Made by a program: the position numbers and the translations under genes. A model generated the notes under the pieces. It saw nothing but the letters and a program-made list of their open reading frames with translations, was not told the DNA's origin and made no database searches. From Puccinia triticina (Eukaryota > Basidiomycota > Pucciniomycetes > Pucciniales > Pucciniaceae): 64,000 nt of DNA. This document shows positions 45,515 to 55,775 of the stretch, piece by piece (within the stretch, counting starts at the first letter, position 1; the number at the start of each line of letters is the position of its first letter). The stretch lies in NCBI RefSeq assembly GCF_026914185.1, contig NC_070565.1, positions 682,001-746,000 on the forward strand, in the 5' to 3' direction.

Positions 45515-46010
45515 GATGAAACGGTTGAAGAGTGGGTTGATGATATAAACAAAGAGTTTGGTATAAGTCACCCTGACCTGGTGCTTAGAGCAGAAGTTCT
45601 GGAAGGCCGTGGTGTTCTTAGAAACAAGGAATCCAACAAAGGAAATCTTGTCACCCACTTGTTTGCAACCGGCCAGTAGCATGCGGGAATCATAATTGGA
45701 CATTGGGAAACTGACAAAGGCATGTTCAAAGTGATGAACTATGCTGCCCAGCTACCCTCTACACCATCTTAACCGCAAAAATAGGACAAGGCTTGAGACT
45801 TTAACTACAACATCCAAAATGTTGACAAGGCTCAAGATTATGTTTACAGCTTGCGCAATAGTGACAAGGCTCCAGGAAACAGATCCAAGAGAGAATCATT
45901 CCGTACTGTGATTGTCAGCCAGAATTCCTCCCAGCCAACCTCTGTACAATACAAATTGTGTAATATTGACAAGGTTTGAGATCTTCTCAAGAAACACCAA
46001 AGCAATTGGA
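45515..46010 (+). pseudogene. decayed phosphatase-like copy, C-terminal half
   Basis: Frames read NKGNLVTHLF, then TAG at 45,677, GIIIGHWETDKGMFKVM, and later FRTVIVSQNSSQPTSVQYK. These align in order with DKGNLLYML, IMGDQPADEGMF and HTVIVSDEPSQATSAQYK of the intact gene at 26,275. Motif IV Asp is His and the DE pair is DK. It continues weakly to about 46,010. Same strand and order as the N-terminal half at 34,510, so the two are probably one pseudogene split by insertions. Confidence 0.78.
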
Positions 46011-46458
46011 TATATTAAAAGCATGCATAATTATTTACATATCCCAGGGTTACCAATTATAAATTTTTCTATGCAACTACATATTTATGTGTTTCAATTC
46101 CTCCACAGCCTTGAGAAAAGGCACTATCAGATCCGGCTTTTCTTTCAAGATAATTATATTTGAGTGGTATTAAATTTTTTGTAGCAAAAAAGACAATGAG
46201 AAAGATTCCAAGAATTGGTTTTTCATCTAGTTCATCAACATGAACAGTTAAATTACCCAGTATCACATTGGTTTCAAGAGTTACAATATCACTGGACACA
46301 AGACAAAGGAAATGTGGTATACATTGCCTTTGTTTTGGGTCCGGTGGATACAGTTTTATCTAGCATGAACATAGTTACCACACAGTTTTGCACTGTTCAT
46401 GCAGTTGAAATGCAGATCAGCATAATGTTTTAGTTAATCCAAGTACACCACAGGGCGC
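46011..46458. other. no supported gene; weak similarity only
   Basis: A short frame contains QDKGNVVYIAFVLGPVDT, which faintly recalls the DKGNLLYML motif of the phosphatase-like gene, and could be a further decayed fragment. I do not regard this as established. Confidence 0.3.
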
Positions 46459-47348
46459 TGTGGTGATTTATATAGGCGAGCGCGGTAGAATGTCCACGCG
46501 GGGATAGCGCGGGCGGGGAATGCACAAAGCCGCTCAGGCAGAGTGCATTCCGGTGACATAAGCACTGAGGATGAGGTCAGGAAAGCACGCTAGGAAAGCT
46601 TACGGAAAGTCACGCGCGGATTGGAATGCACGGATCACGGATTGCGGATTGCGGATTTCGGATTGGGTATTTGGATCGGAGCGGAAAAGACAGGGCTGGA
46701 CTGCGGCGGGACTACACACGTGGACTGGTAGCAGCGGCGCGTCAGCGGGTGAGCCATGACAGCCAGAGCAGGTTCCACCAGCGGGTGGAACCGGGGTGAA
46801 GGCGGTGGCAAGAGAACGACTGACGGGGGCTAGACAGAGGACGGTGGGAGGACAAGCGTCGGAGAGGAGCGGAGTCTGGGAGAGTGACGAGCGGGATAGC
46901 GGGCGGGGCTGGAGGACTAGTGCGGGAAAGTGTCAGGTGTGCGGGATCGGGTGGGAACAGTGACATGCGTGGAGGGAAGGACGGGGGTGGCTCAGGGTTT
47001 TTCTCTCTCTTTTCTATGATTGGATTATCTTTATCTTATCGAATTATTACGGATATTCACTCATCATTGTACTTACAACTACGGACGTACAAGCGTTATT
47101 GGGAGATTATCTGTGTTCTTATTCTTATTAGAGAGTTACTGCGGATTCTGGTGCTTACAAAGTGCGGAGCTTTATTCACTTGCGGATTATTACGCTATAG
47201 ATCAGGCTTGGTAGAGGAGCGCTGAAGGCTAGCAGAAAGTAGCAGTGCGGAGCCGAGTTACCAACAATCACACAGCCCAGACATCAATATTCTTGAAGAA
47301 GGCGGTCAGCGGACATTCTACACTAGCTAACCACCCTTATTTCTCACA
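46459..47348 (+). repeat. 5' LTR, 890 bp
   Basis: Compared with the 3' LTR it has one 15-bp insertion (GATAGCGCGGGCGGG region) and about ten substitutions by hand count, roughly 1 %, nine of them transitions. That implies a fairly recent insertion. The GTGATTTATATAGGC block at its very start contains a TATA-like word in both directions. Confidence 0.95.
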
Positions 47349-47768
47349 AGTGGGGGTCTGGCCGGGAAACCCAACTTTGTGTCCTTATTGGATACTCGGG
47401 AACTAGACTTGCGCGGAAACGTTGAATGAACCCTTTCGGAAGGCAAATTCTTTACTCCAGGTGACGAAGAATCTCAGATCGGATCAGGCGGTTCGGACAT
47501 TGGAGACACAGTAGTTGCGGCAAACAGAGAAGGTTCTCCTTCAAGACCAGCCAAAAGACAATTGTGGTTGGGATCAGCGGGAGGACCAAGACTAGGACAG
47601 ATATCCTTTTTGTTGGCGCGGAGTCAGTTTTCACCTAATCAGTCAATCGCAGCAAGGAGGCGACAGTTGTATCAGCGGAGCACCCTGAACAATCGACCAG
47701 CGGTGTCAGCGGGAGGAACAACAAGCGGAACTTACGGAGTTCGACCAGAGGAGACAGAAGACGAGACC
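47349..47768 (+). other. 5' untranslated region, possible primer binding site
   Basis: The LTR ends CACA and is followed by AGTGGGGGTCTGGCCGGGAA. A primer site starting TGG one or two bases inside is usual; TGGGGGTCTGGCC is the candidate, but I could not match it to a specific tRNA. Confidence 0.35.
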
Positions 47769-48842
47769 ATGGAAGAAGCGCTAGGTGGACAACGACCTGC
47801 AGCTCCTGCGCCGAGCGGAGCAAAGATACGGCCCAGGGATTATCCGCACCTTAAGTTTTCAGAGGCAGAGGTGGAGCGTTTTATCGACCGGTTCAAAAGA
47901 GCGGCTCTGCAAGAAGGTCTGACGGATGCGGATAAAGTGTACCAGGTGGTCAACTTCTTTCCAGAAGGCAAGGACTTGCGGGAAGTTGAGGACATGAAGG
48001 GGTTTGAGAGTAAGGATTGGACCAAGCTCAAGGAGGAGATACTTGAGAGGTGGGAAGATCGAGGACCCAGGTATCGGGAGAGTGACTTGGAGAAAGTGGC
48101 TTTGGAGCGTGCGGAAAAGGGCGGTGTGCGGACAAGAGCGGAGTATGTGTCCTACATTACCAGTTTTGACCAGGTTCTGCGGTATCTGGAGCGGAACAAG
48201 ATCGTGACGGCCGATATGGGTACGACAAAGCAGATTTTCTTGAAGGGATTCGACCGGACTTTCACGGAGAAGGTGCTTCGGGGACTTAACAAGCAAGGAC
48301 TGATGGTCAAACCACGACTAGGTGGGCCAAAACTGCTGCCCAGCATGAAGGAGCTGCGCTCCGCTGTCAAGGCAGAACTCAAAGTGTTGGAGCTCATGAA
48401 CAACAGCCAAGGAGATGCAGTTGTGAGGGCGGAACCGGCTCCGCAGGCGCCGGTGACGGTCAAAGACGTGAGTGACCTGGCGGATACACTGAAAGAATTG
48501 AAGCTGTTCATGCAGAAAGCGGCGCACAAGCAACCAAAGGAACAGCAGGCGGCCGTGGCACCAGCAGCCGCTCCCGCGGCTCCTCAACGGACGGTGCTCC
48601 GCAGGCTGGCGGGATGCCGCCGTGGAGGCGAGGACCTCCGGTGTGCGACTACTGCAAGGAAACTGGCCATATGCGGAATCAGTGCAAGTACTTCAAAACG
48701 GATTGGGCTGCGGGAAAAGTTTCCTCGTGGGGGCGCGCTTTCTTTTGGCCGGATTGTACGCCAGTGGATGGAACGGTTCCAAGGGATGTGGTGCGGGCCA
48801 GGCAACCTTTGGCAAAAGGAAAAGAGGTGGAAGGGAAAGTGA
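47769..48842 (+). pseudogene. gag: gag, capsid part, frameshifted
   Basis: ATG 47,769 opens a frame with an acidic, helical capsid-like region, including KFSEAEVERFIDRFKRAALQ, WTKLKEEILERW and YVSYITSFDQVLRYLERN. After about residue 275 (Ala/Pro-rich linker near 48,560-48,600) the frame runs into unrelated sequence. The zinc knuckle and protease continue from 48,614 in the -1 frame, so there is a shift within gag near 48,600. It is probably a mutation rather than programmed recoding, because it lies before the nucleocapsid motif. Confidence 0.8.
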
Positions 48843-49741
48843 ATATTGGGATGGTCAAGGGCATGGTGTGGAAGCCGCCGGCAGTGGCCAGCAGTGTGAA
48901 GTGCGTGCAAACGGGGGAAGTCTTCTTAGGGGAGCGTTTGGAGAAGATGGATTTGGATCCCGTTCCCGCTCCTAGAGCCAGACCGGAGCCGGTCAAGCAG
49001 CTTCCGGTAGCTCCGGTGGCGGGGGGCAACAAGAAAAAGGCGGCAGAAGTTGCACGGCAAGCAATGGGTGCGGAAACCACGGTAGCCCTTACCTTGAGGG
49101 AGCTGGCGGCAATTTCCCTGGTGATGGCGGATGAGATGATTGGCGTGTTGAAAGAGGCGTCAGGTGAAAGGAAGCCAGCAGCAACGGCTGTCACCACTAA
49201 CGCGGAAACTGCGGAGGTTAAGTGTGCGGAGTTTGGACACTCGCTGGACTCAATTCCCGTTCTACCATCTATGTGCGTGTCCTGCCCACTGGGATACGTG
49301 AGTATGAGGGTAGGAAACGTCACAAAATGGGCTATGATCGACACGGGGTCCATGATCAACATTCTCCCGGCGGATTTGGCGTCGGAGGCTAACTTGGTGC
49401 TGCGGAAGACTCACATAAAAATCCGCACGATGGGCGGGTTTAATTGTGAAGTGGACGGGGTAGCAGAGGCAGAGACCGTGGAGGTGGCGAGAGTGGTCAA
49501 GAAGTTATTTTTCTTGGTGACTAGGTCTCATAAGATCATCCTTGGTCGACCAGCGCTCTTTGCATTTCGAGCGCAGCTGCGTTTCTGTCCCGCAAGGCAA
49601 GAGGAAGTGATGCGGGTGGAAGGGACTCACAGGAAGCAGTACGAGACAATCATCTGCCAGCCTCAAAGCGGAGATTGGGTGACGGAGGTGGGCGATGGGG
49701 CACTGCATCACTGTGCGGAGCCTCCCGCGGAGGATTTTTAG
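48614..49741 (+). pseudogene. gag zinc knuckle and aspartic protease
   Basis: The frame begins with a CCHC knuckle (CDYCKETGHMRNQC, about 48,638-48,680). A Pro/Ala-rich linker follows, then a retropepsin-like protease: MIDTGSMINILPADLA near 49,336 and KIILGRPALFAF near 49,530. The catalytic Asp-Thr-Gly-Ser is intact. It ends with TAG at 49,739, and the linker to the polymerase continues in another frame (about 49,700-50,080) before returning to this frame at 50,084. Confidence 0.85.
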
Positions 49742-50083
49742 TTGTTGGCCGAGCTATCCGGGCGGAGGAGGCTTTGACTCAGCCTGGACGGTCAACATTT
49801 AAGAAGCGGGAGGGTATTGGCGAAGGCACGGCGGGGCAGTTCAATACCAAAGTGAGCTTTCCATTGTGTGCATCTCTGAGTGTGGAAGGATCAAAGCACT
49901 ACCACAGTGCCACTTTGGTGAGCCGCTACTCTGCGACAGGGACGAGCGACAAGTGGAAAGCGGGAATGGACGAGTGCGGAAATCGGGAGCTGCGCGGCAG
50001 AGGCAAGCAGTGTACAAGTAAGTCCTCCCAAGTATGCACTTCCGAGTTGGCTTTCTACGAAACCCTATCATTGTGCCACGGTC

Positions 50084-51766
50084 GTGAGCAAAGTGAGACG
50101 TCCGCACAGGGGTTTGATTGTAGCCAGGACAATTGGCGGCGACGGTGAAGCAAGAATGAGCCGAGTCAACGGGGGAAGGTATAAACCGGTGGCGAAGAAG
50201 GTGCGGCCGCGGAATGTGGCGATGCCGCAGGAGCTCAACCCGCCATTGAGGGAGATTGAGTGGAGCCGGGATCCGTTCAAGACACCTCTGCACTGGGTCC
50301 CGCCAAGGTTTGAGCCGACGATGCGGATTACGGCGGAACGGTTGGCTAGTCTCAACTTTGGGCCACCGGGATGGCTCCACAAGGAGGAGTTCCACTTATT
50401 GGCCGAAGCCATCACGTTGCGGGACAAGGCGTTGTCATTCGGACTGGAAGATCGGGGCTTACTCAAGCGGAGTATTGGGGATCCTGATCAAATACCCACG
50501 GTTCCGCATGAGCCATGGCAGATACGGCCCATCCCTATACCAGCGGCAATTCGGGGAGAGATGACGGAGCTGGTGCAGGAACAGTTGCGGACGGGGTTGT
50601 ATGAGCAATCATGCTCCAGCTATTCTAGTCCAATCTTTGCGGTAATTAAGCAGGACAAGAAGAGTCTGCGGATTGTGCATGACTTGCAACGGCTTAATTT
50701 GGTCACTATACGGGACACTGGGTTGCTGCCACGCATAGAGGAGTTCATTGACACTATGGCGGGGCGGGTTTGCTATGGTCTGGTGGACGTAATGGGCGGA
50801 TATGACCAGCAGGAATTGCATACGGAGTCAAGGCCGCTGACGGTGTTTGAGACGCAATTGGGGCGCTTGCAGCTTACTTGGCTTCCGCAGGGGGCTACGA
50901 ATTTGGTGGCGGTGTATCAGGCGCAGATGTCCTGGATCCTTCAGGATGAGTTACCTCATACGGCGCAGATATTTATCGACAATGCGGCTGTGAAAGGACT
51001 GAGGAGTGACTACGGCGGAGCGACTTTGGCGGAGAATCCTAATATTTGTCGGTTTATCTGGGAATACGCGGTGGCTCTGGAGCGGGTTTTGTTTCGGATT
51101 GAGGAAGCGGGCCTTATGGTTTCAGGAAAGAAGTTTGCGGTTTGTGTACCGGCGCTGGAGGTCCTAGGGCACAAGGTGTCCAAAGACGGACGGCGGGTCG
51201 CAGAACCTAAGCGGAACAAGATACTGGATTGGCCAAAACCACGCACGGTGTCTCATATCCTGCAGTTCCTTGGGTTATGTAGTTTTGTGCGCATGTTTAT
51301 TGAGAGGTTTGCGGAAATTGTGAGTCCGATGCGGAGATTGACACGCAAGAATGCGGAGTGGAACTGGACCCAAGAGTGTGATGAGGCGTTTGCAATGCTG
51401 AAGGACATAGTAGGCCAAAAGATCCTATTAAAGGAACTCGACTATGATAACGGCGGAATTTGTCTGGCAGTGGACTCCAGTGAGTTTGGTGCGGGCGGAG
51501 TACTCACCCAGGAAGAGGACGGGAAGGATTGGCCCGTGCTGTATGAATCGGTGATGTTTACAGATGTGGAGTCGCGGTATTCTCAGCCGAAGTTGGAGCT
51601 GTGCGGAGTGGCAAAAATTGTGCGGAGATTGCAACACATACTGTGGGGCGTCTATTTTGAATTACTGGTCAATGCGGAGGCGCTGGTGCGGATGATCAAC
51701 TGTCCATTGTTGCCTAATTCCCCAATGACGCGGTGGGTGGCATTCTTGCAGCTGTTTTCTTTCTAA
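50084..51766 (+). pseudogene. pol: reverse transcriptase and RNase H, damaged
   Basis: The frame contains a Ty3-type reverse transcriptase: HDLQRLNLVTI, motif A LVDVMGGYDQ, motif B LPQGATNLVAVYQ, and motif C FIDN where FIDD is expected. The second catalytic aspartate is replaced by asparagine (AAT at 50,981). The connection LGHKVSKDG and tether LDWPKPRTVSHILQFLGL follow, then RNase H with LAVDSSEFGAGGVL and SQPKLELCG. A stop at 51,764 falls just before the HMSGK..DALSR motif that normally follows without interruption. The enzyme would be inactive. Confidence 0.9.
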
Positions 51767-52370
51767 GTGGTGCACATGTCGGGCAAGGCGTTCACGTTGC
51801 CGGACGCGCTTTCCCGCATTCCCCTGGGTAACAACAAGGATCAATTTGCGTTGGCGGAACAGCTGGACGTGGAGCGGCGGATTCTTGATGTGCAAATGGC
51901 GAAGGATGTGGCCGTGAAGGGGGGCGGAGGCTTGCCAGTGACTCAGACGCCAAGGTACGAGTACTTAGTGGTGTTCCTGACGACTCTTTGCTATCCTGCG
52001 GGAATTGGGCCAACAGTTCAGCGCTGGATCAAGCGTAAAGCGGCAAACTTCTTTGTGCATGAGGGTCAACTATGGCGTCGGAGCGCACCGGTGCACTTGA
52101 TGGTAGTGACGCGGCGTATTGATCAGGAAGCTGTCCTGCAAAGTTTGCACGAGGAGCTGGGCCATCGAGGCAAAGCGGAAACTAGACGGCGAGTGCAGTC
52201 GCGGTTTTGGTGGCCGGGTGTTACAAGGAGTGTGCAGCAATGGGTGCGGAGTTGCGAGCAATGCCAGAGGCGTAGTCAGCGTCTGCCTAAATAAATCGGG
52301 AAGCCTACAGAAACAGACACGCTATTCAGACGTAGGATATCTATGGATGCGGTGCACATTAAGGCAGAAG
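51767..52370 (+). pseudogene. RNase H end and integrase zinc-binding domain
   Basis: Same frame as the reverse transcriptase, after the stop at 51,764. It shows HMSGKAFTLPDALSRIP, then the integrase HHCC finger: H..LGHRGK...FWWPGVTRSV..WVRSCEQCQ at about 52,150-52,262. TAA at 52,292 stops it. The block with the first catalytic Asp (SMDAVHIK, near 52,341) follows in the same frame, and then the reading shifts. Confidence 0.85.
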
Positions 52371-53456
52371 TACCTGATTGTAGCGCGAGATGATCTTTCC
52401 GGCTGGGTGGAGGCGCGACCTCTGGTTAATCTTACGGCGGCAAAAGTCAAGCAGTTTTTGGAAGAGGACTGGTTTGCGCGGTTCGGGAGTGTGCGACTTA
52501 TCACGGTGGACGGTGGTGCGGAGTTTTGTGGCGGCTTGCAGAAATTGGTGGAGTCGTGTGGCGCTAAGTTTGGTAAAGTGACGGAGTACCACCCAGAAGG
52601 TGTGGGAATGATTGAGCGTGGCCATCAGCCAATCAAGAGCGCTCTGGTGAAACTGTGTGGCGAGGACGGTAAGAAGTGGCAGCAGTATCTGCCCGCCGTT
52701 TTGTTTGCCGATCGGATTTCCACTAAGCGGACGACAGGGTATTCGCCGTAGGAGATGTTGTTTGGGTGTCAGCCGGTCTTGCCGGTAGATATAGAGATAT
52801 TCACGTATCTGGCGGTAGACTGGTGGAAAGTTAAATCGGCGGACGACTTGCTTTTGGCGCGAACGGAGCAGCTGTTGCGGAGGGATTCAGTTATCGCAAA
52901 GGCAGCGACGCGCCTTAAGGAGAGTCGTGCCAAGGCGGTCCGGTATTGGGACCGTTGGTGTTCTCATTGCTTGCGGGATTCTCTCCGCAAGGGGGAATTG
53001 GTTCTCCTTTACAATCATAGCCTCGAGTCTCAGTGGGGTAAGCTGTTTGCTAACCAATGGAATGGTCCTTATCGCATTGTGTTGCAATTTCCTGGGGGAA
53101 GTTACGAGCTGGAGGAACTGGATGGGACGCTTCTGAAGCGGCGGGCGGCGGCAACGCATGTCAAGCGGTTTTATGCACGGGGTTCTACGGATTTCGACCA
53201 GACCGCGGAATCTGACGACTCCGAGGAGGAGGTTCGGGTTCCTGAGGAAGTCTTGTCTTCAGCGAGCTCAGATGGTGCGGAGGACACGGATGCGGCATCT
53301 AGCAATGAGGATTCTGGTTTGGGAGCGGTGTCGGAAGAGGACGGTGCGGATCAGGCACATCCGCCATTGCGACGGAGTCGGCGTTTGCGGACCGCTGGGG
53401 ACAGCGGTAAAAAGGCTGGGGCGGGGAAAGCCGTGGCAGGAAAAAGCCACAAGTGA
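52371..53456 (+). pseudogene. integrase core and C-terminal domain
   Basis: From about 52,371 the integrase continues in a shifted frame: ARDDLSGWVEARPL, FGSVRLITVDGGAEFCGG with the second catalytic Asp, YHPEGVGMIERGHQPIKSAL with the catalytic Glu, and FADRISTKRTTGYSP. TAG at 52,749 interrupts it. The rest runs to 53,456 and includes a GPY/F-type module (NQWNGPYRIVLQFPGGSYEL) and an acidic tail with many Ser and Glu, ending in a Lys-rich stretch. No chromodomain is recognisable. Confidence 0.85.
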
Positions 53457-53719
53457 TCATTGGTGAGGGGGTGCGCTATCTGGTCTACAGCCAGGTTACA
53501 TAGCCACCCCAGAATGTTCATTATCTTATAGAGTTCGGTTTCACTGGCTTGTTGTCTATCTGTATTTCTAGGTGCGGGGTACGGGGATTTTTGTGCGGAA
53601 AAATCCTTCTGGGGCGGACCAGGTACCTTGCGGAATTTTTTTCTCTTGTGGATTGCGGAATTTTTCTCTTGTGGATTGCAGTTTCTTTCTGGATTGTGTT
53701 ATGGTAAAAGGGTGGTGGA

Positions 53720-53990
53720 TAAAAAAAGAAAAAAAAGAAAAAAAAGAAAAAAAAGAAAAAAAAGAAAAAAAAGAAAAAAAAGAAAAAAAAGAAAAAAAAG
53801 AAAAAAAAGAAAAAAAAGAAAAAAAAGAAAAAAAAGAAAAAAAAGAAAAAAAAGAAAAAAAAGAAAAAAAAGAAAAAAAAGAAAAAAAAGAAAAAAAAGA
53901 AAAAAAAGAAAAAAAAGAAAAAAAAGAAAAAAAAAGAAAAAAAAAGAAAAAAAAAGAAAAAAAAGAAAAAAAAGAAAAAAGAAGGATAAA
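53720..53990. repeat. 9-bp microsatellite (GAAAAAAAA)n
   Basis: About 28 units with period nine; the Lys/Glu and Lys/Arg open frames on the plus strand and the Phe/Ser/Leu frames on the minus strand are artefacts of it. Confidence 0.95.
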
Positions 53991-54262
53991 AATGGAAAAC
54001 GTAGTGCGGGGACTAAAGTGGTTCTCATTCTGGGGCGGTCCAGGCACTTATAAAAAATGTTTTTTCGGGGTGGCGGACCTTTTTGCTCACTTTGCCGTGG
54101 ATTCTCAGCAGTTTTCTCCCTCTAGGTGGAAATTATCCGGGTGCAGAGCTTGGGATGCGCGTGTATTTTGAGCATTGTTTCCGCAGGGTAGGACTATATA
54201 CAAAGGGGGGAGACAACAACAGAGAAGGAGAAGAGGAAGCGGAAAAAGGGAAGCTAGGGAAG

Positions 54263-55655
54263 TCAGGAGTCAGAGGAGCGGCGGGTACGCTCCGTACAAA
54301 TGTGCTCCGCAGGGATAGAAGCGTCATAGTCCGCGGTGGTAGGTTGTGCGGGGTGCAGTTTGTTCCGTAGCGCGTCCTCCATGTTCTGTCGAGCTTGGAG
54401 AGTACGTTCGTCGGCGGGAACAACAACGGCTAGCTCAAGTCGTTTGACGAGCTGGTTGATGCCAACAAGGAGGAATGCATACCTACGGCGGCGTTGTGCG
54501 GGTGTTATTGCGGAGATGTGAAGCAGGGCGCGGTACATATTGCGGAAGGCGCCTACAAAGTCGAGTACGGCGGTGGCGGGGAACATGGCTTGCTCCCAGA
54601 GGGGGTTGTTGGGGAAGGTTTTGCGTAGGTTGCGGGAGATTTCCGCGAGTTGGCGATTTAGCAACCCAGCTTTGGTTTCCGCGGCAGGCTCGGCAGGCGG
54701 CGGTAGATGGGTAGGAACCAACGAGGCTCAAGGGCGCGGAGCCGGAGAGTCTCGAGACGCGGCTCGAACAGTAGCGGCAGGCGGGGCAAGGAGTCAAGGT
54801 GCCTTTGGAGTGGTATCGGCCGGCGGAGAAGGCGGGTCCGTGGACTCCAACATGTGGATTGAGGCGGCGCGGGCGGTTCTGGCTTGCGGGGTCTCGGCGT
54901 GCAGAACGGACTGCGGGGAACTGGGCGGTGAGCCGGAAGGGGTATGGGACGGGTCTTCAGGTGCCATCTCGGTGTCCTTTGCTGGGGTGGCTGGAGCGGA
55001 AAAAAAATGGTTAGCGGGGACGCGACAAGCAGAAGCGGAAAGATTACCTACCGGGAGCCTGGGGAAACGAGGGCTCTGGAGAAAGGACAATTGGAGTTGG
55101 GTCACGCGGACGAGCGGAAAAACGGGCTGCAAGATCTAGAGCCGGAGGACCGGCTGGACATGGACGCTTTGAGGACCAATCCGTAGAATCCGCCAAGGGG
55201 CGCTTCAAACCAGTAGTGGGAGAAGGCCTGGGAGCCAATGGAGGTCCAGCGGCAGGGGTTGATGCAAGTTCTTGAGGACGTTTGAGACGCTCGTCAACTA
55301 AAGGTCTGTTGACGCCGTGTTTACGGGCCCACGCCTGGGCTTGTTGGACGTATTCTTTGGAGCTTGAGCAGTCGGCACAATTGGGTGGCGGTGTCATAAG
55401 GTCTTCACCGTGTGCAAAGGGCGACTTGGTGCGGGAACTGACCGAGATAACAGACGGGGAACGTTCCGCGCGAGAGCTTTGGGATCCAGACAGCGGTGAA
55501 CGGTTTTGCGATTCGCGGTTTCTGCAGGAGCTGTCGGATTTGGGAGTGAAGGCGGAGCAGCGGCGTTTTGAATCTCTACAGTTATTACACGCATGACCAG
55601 CGCGGGAGTAGACGCAGGGTAGTCCGAGTTGAGTGCAGCAATTGCAAGCTACCAT
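54263..55655 (-). pseudogene. antisense Zn2Cys6-like gene inside the retrotransposon
   Basis: Two exons on the minus strand: 55,655-55,052 and 54,990-54,263, joined by a 61-nt intron (GTAGGT..CTCCAG) that keeps the frame, 443 codons. Residues 4-33 have the spacing C4-x2-C7-x6-C14-x8-C23-x2-C26-x6-C33, exactly that of the fungal Zn2Cys6 binuclear cluster, with basic residues in CRDSKRRC. A Ser/Arg/Pro-rich middle follows, with a further CADC pair and a KEYVQQAQAWARKHGV helix near residues 115-135. The helical C-terminal part contains RQLAEISRNLRKTFPNNPLW and AQRRRRYAFLLVGINQLVKR. Two in-frame TGA codons (54,796-54,794 and 54,730-54,728) cut off the C-terminal part. It may regulate transcription or bind the element's own DNA; that is inference. 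Confidence 0.75.
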
Positions 55656-55764
55656 ACTGAACGGGAGGAGATGTGTGGGAAAGGAGGATGATGGGGTATG
55701 GGTATGTGTGACGAGTGTGGGAGTGGGTGAATGGGTGGGAATATCCTGGGGGCAGGACTTCAAA

Positions 55765-55775
55765 ACTGGGGCGGA
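55765..55775 (+). other. polypurine tract
   Basis: ACTGGGGCGGA directly precedes the 3' LTR, in the usual place of the plus-strand primer. The tract is short and contains pyrimidines. Confidence 0.45.

Noticed and set aside
48600..48620. Programmed -1 frameshift in gag
   Set aside because: The shift lies before the zinc knuckle, not at the gag-pol border, and no slippery heptamer with a following structure is evident; a simple indel is more likely in a copy with many other lesions.
53572..54171. Lys/Glu-rich and Lys/Arg-rich open frames, and Phe/Ser frames on the other strand
   Set aside because: They are the 9-bp A-rich microsatellite read in different frames.
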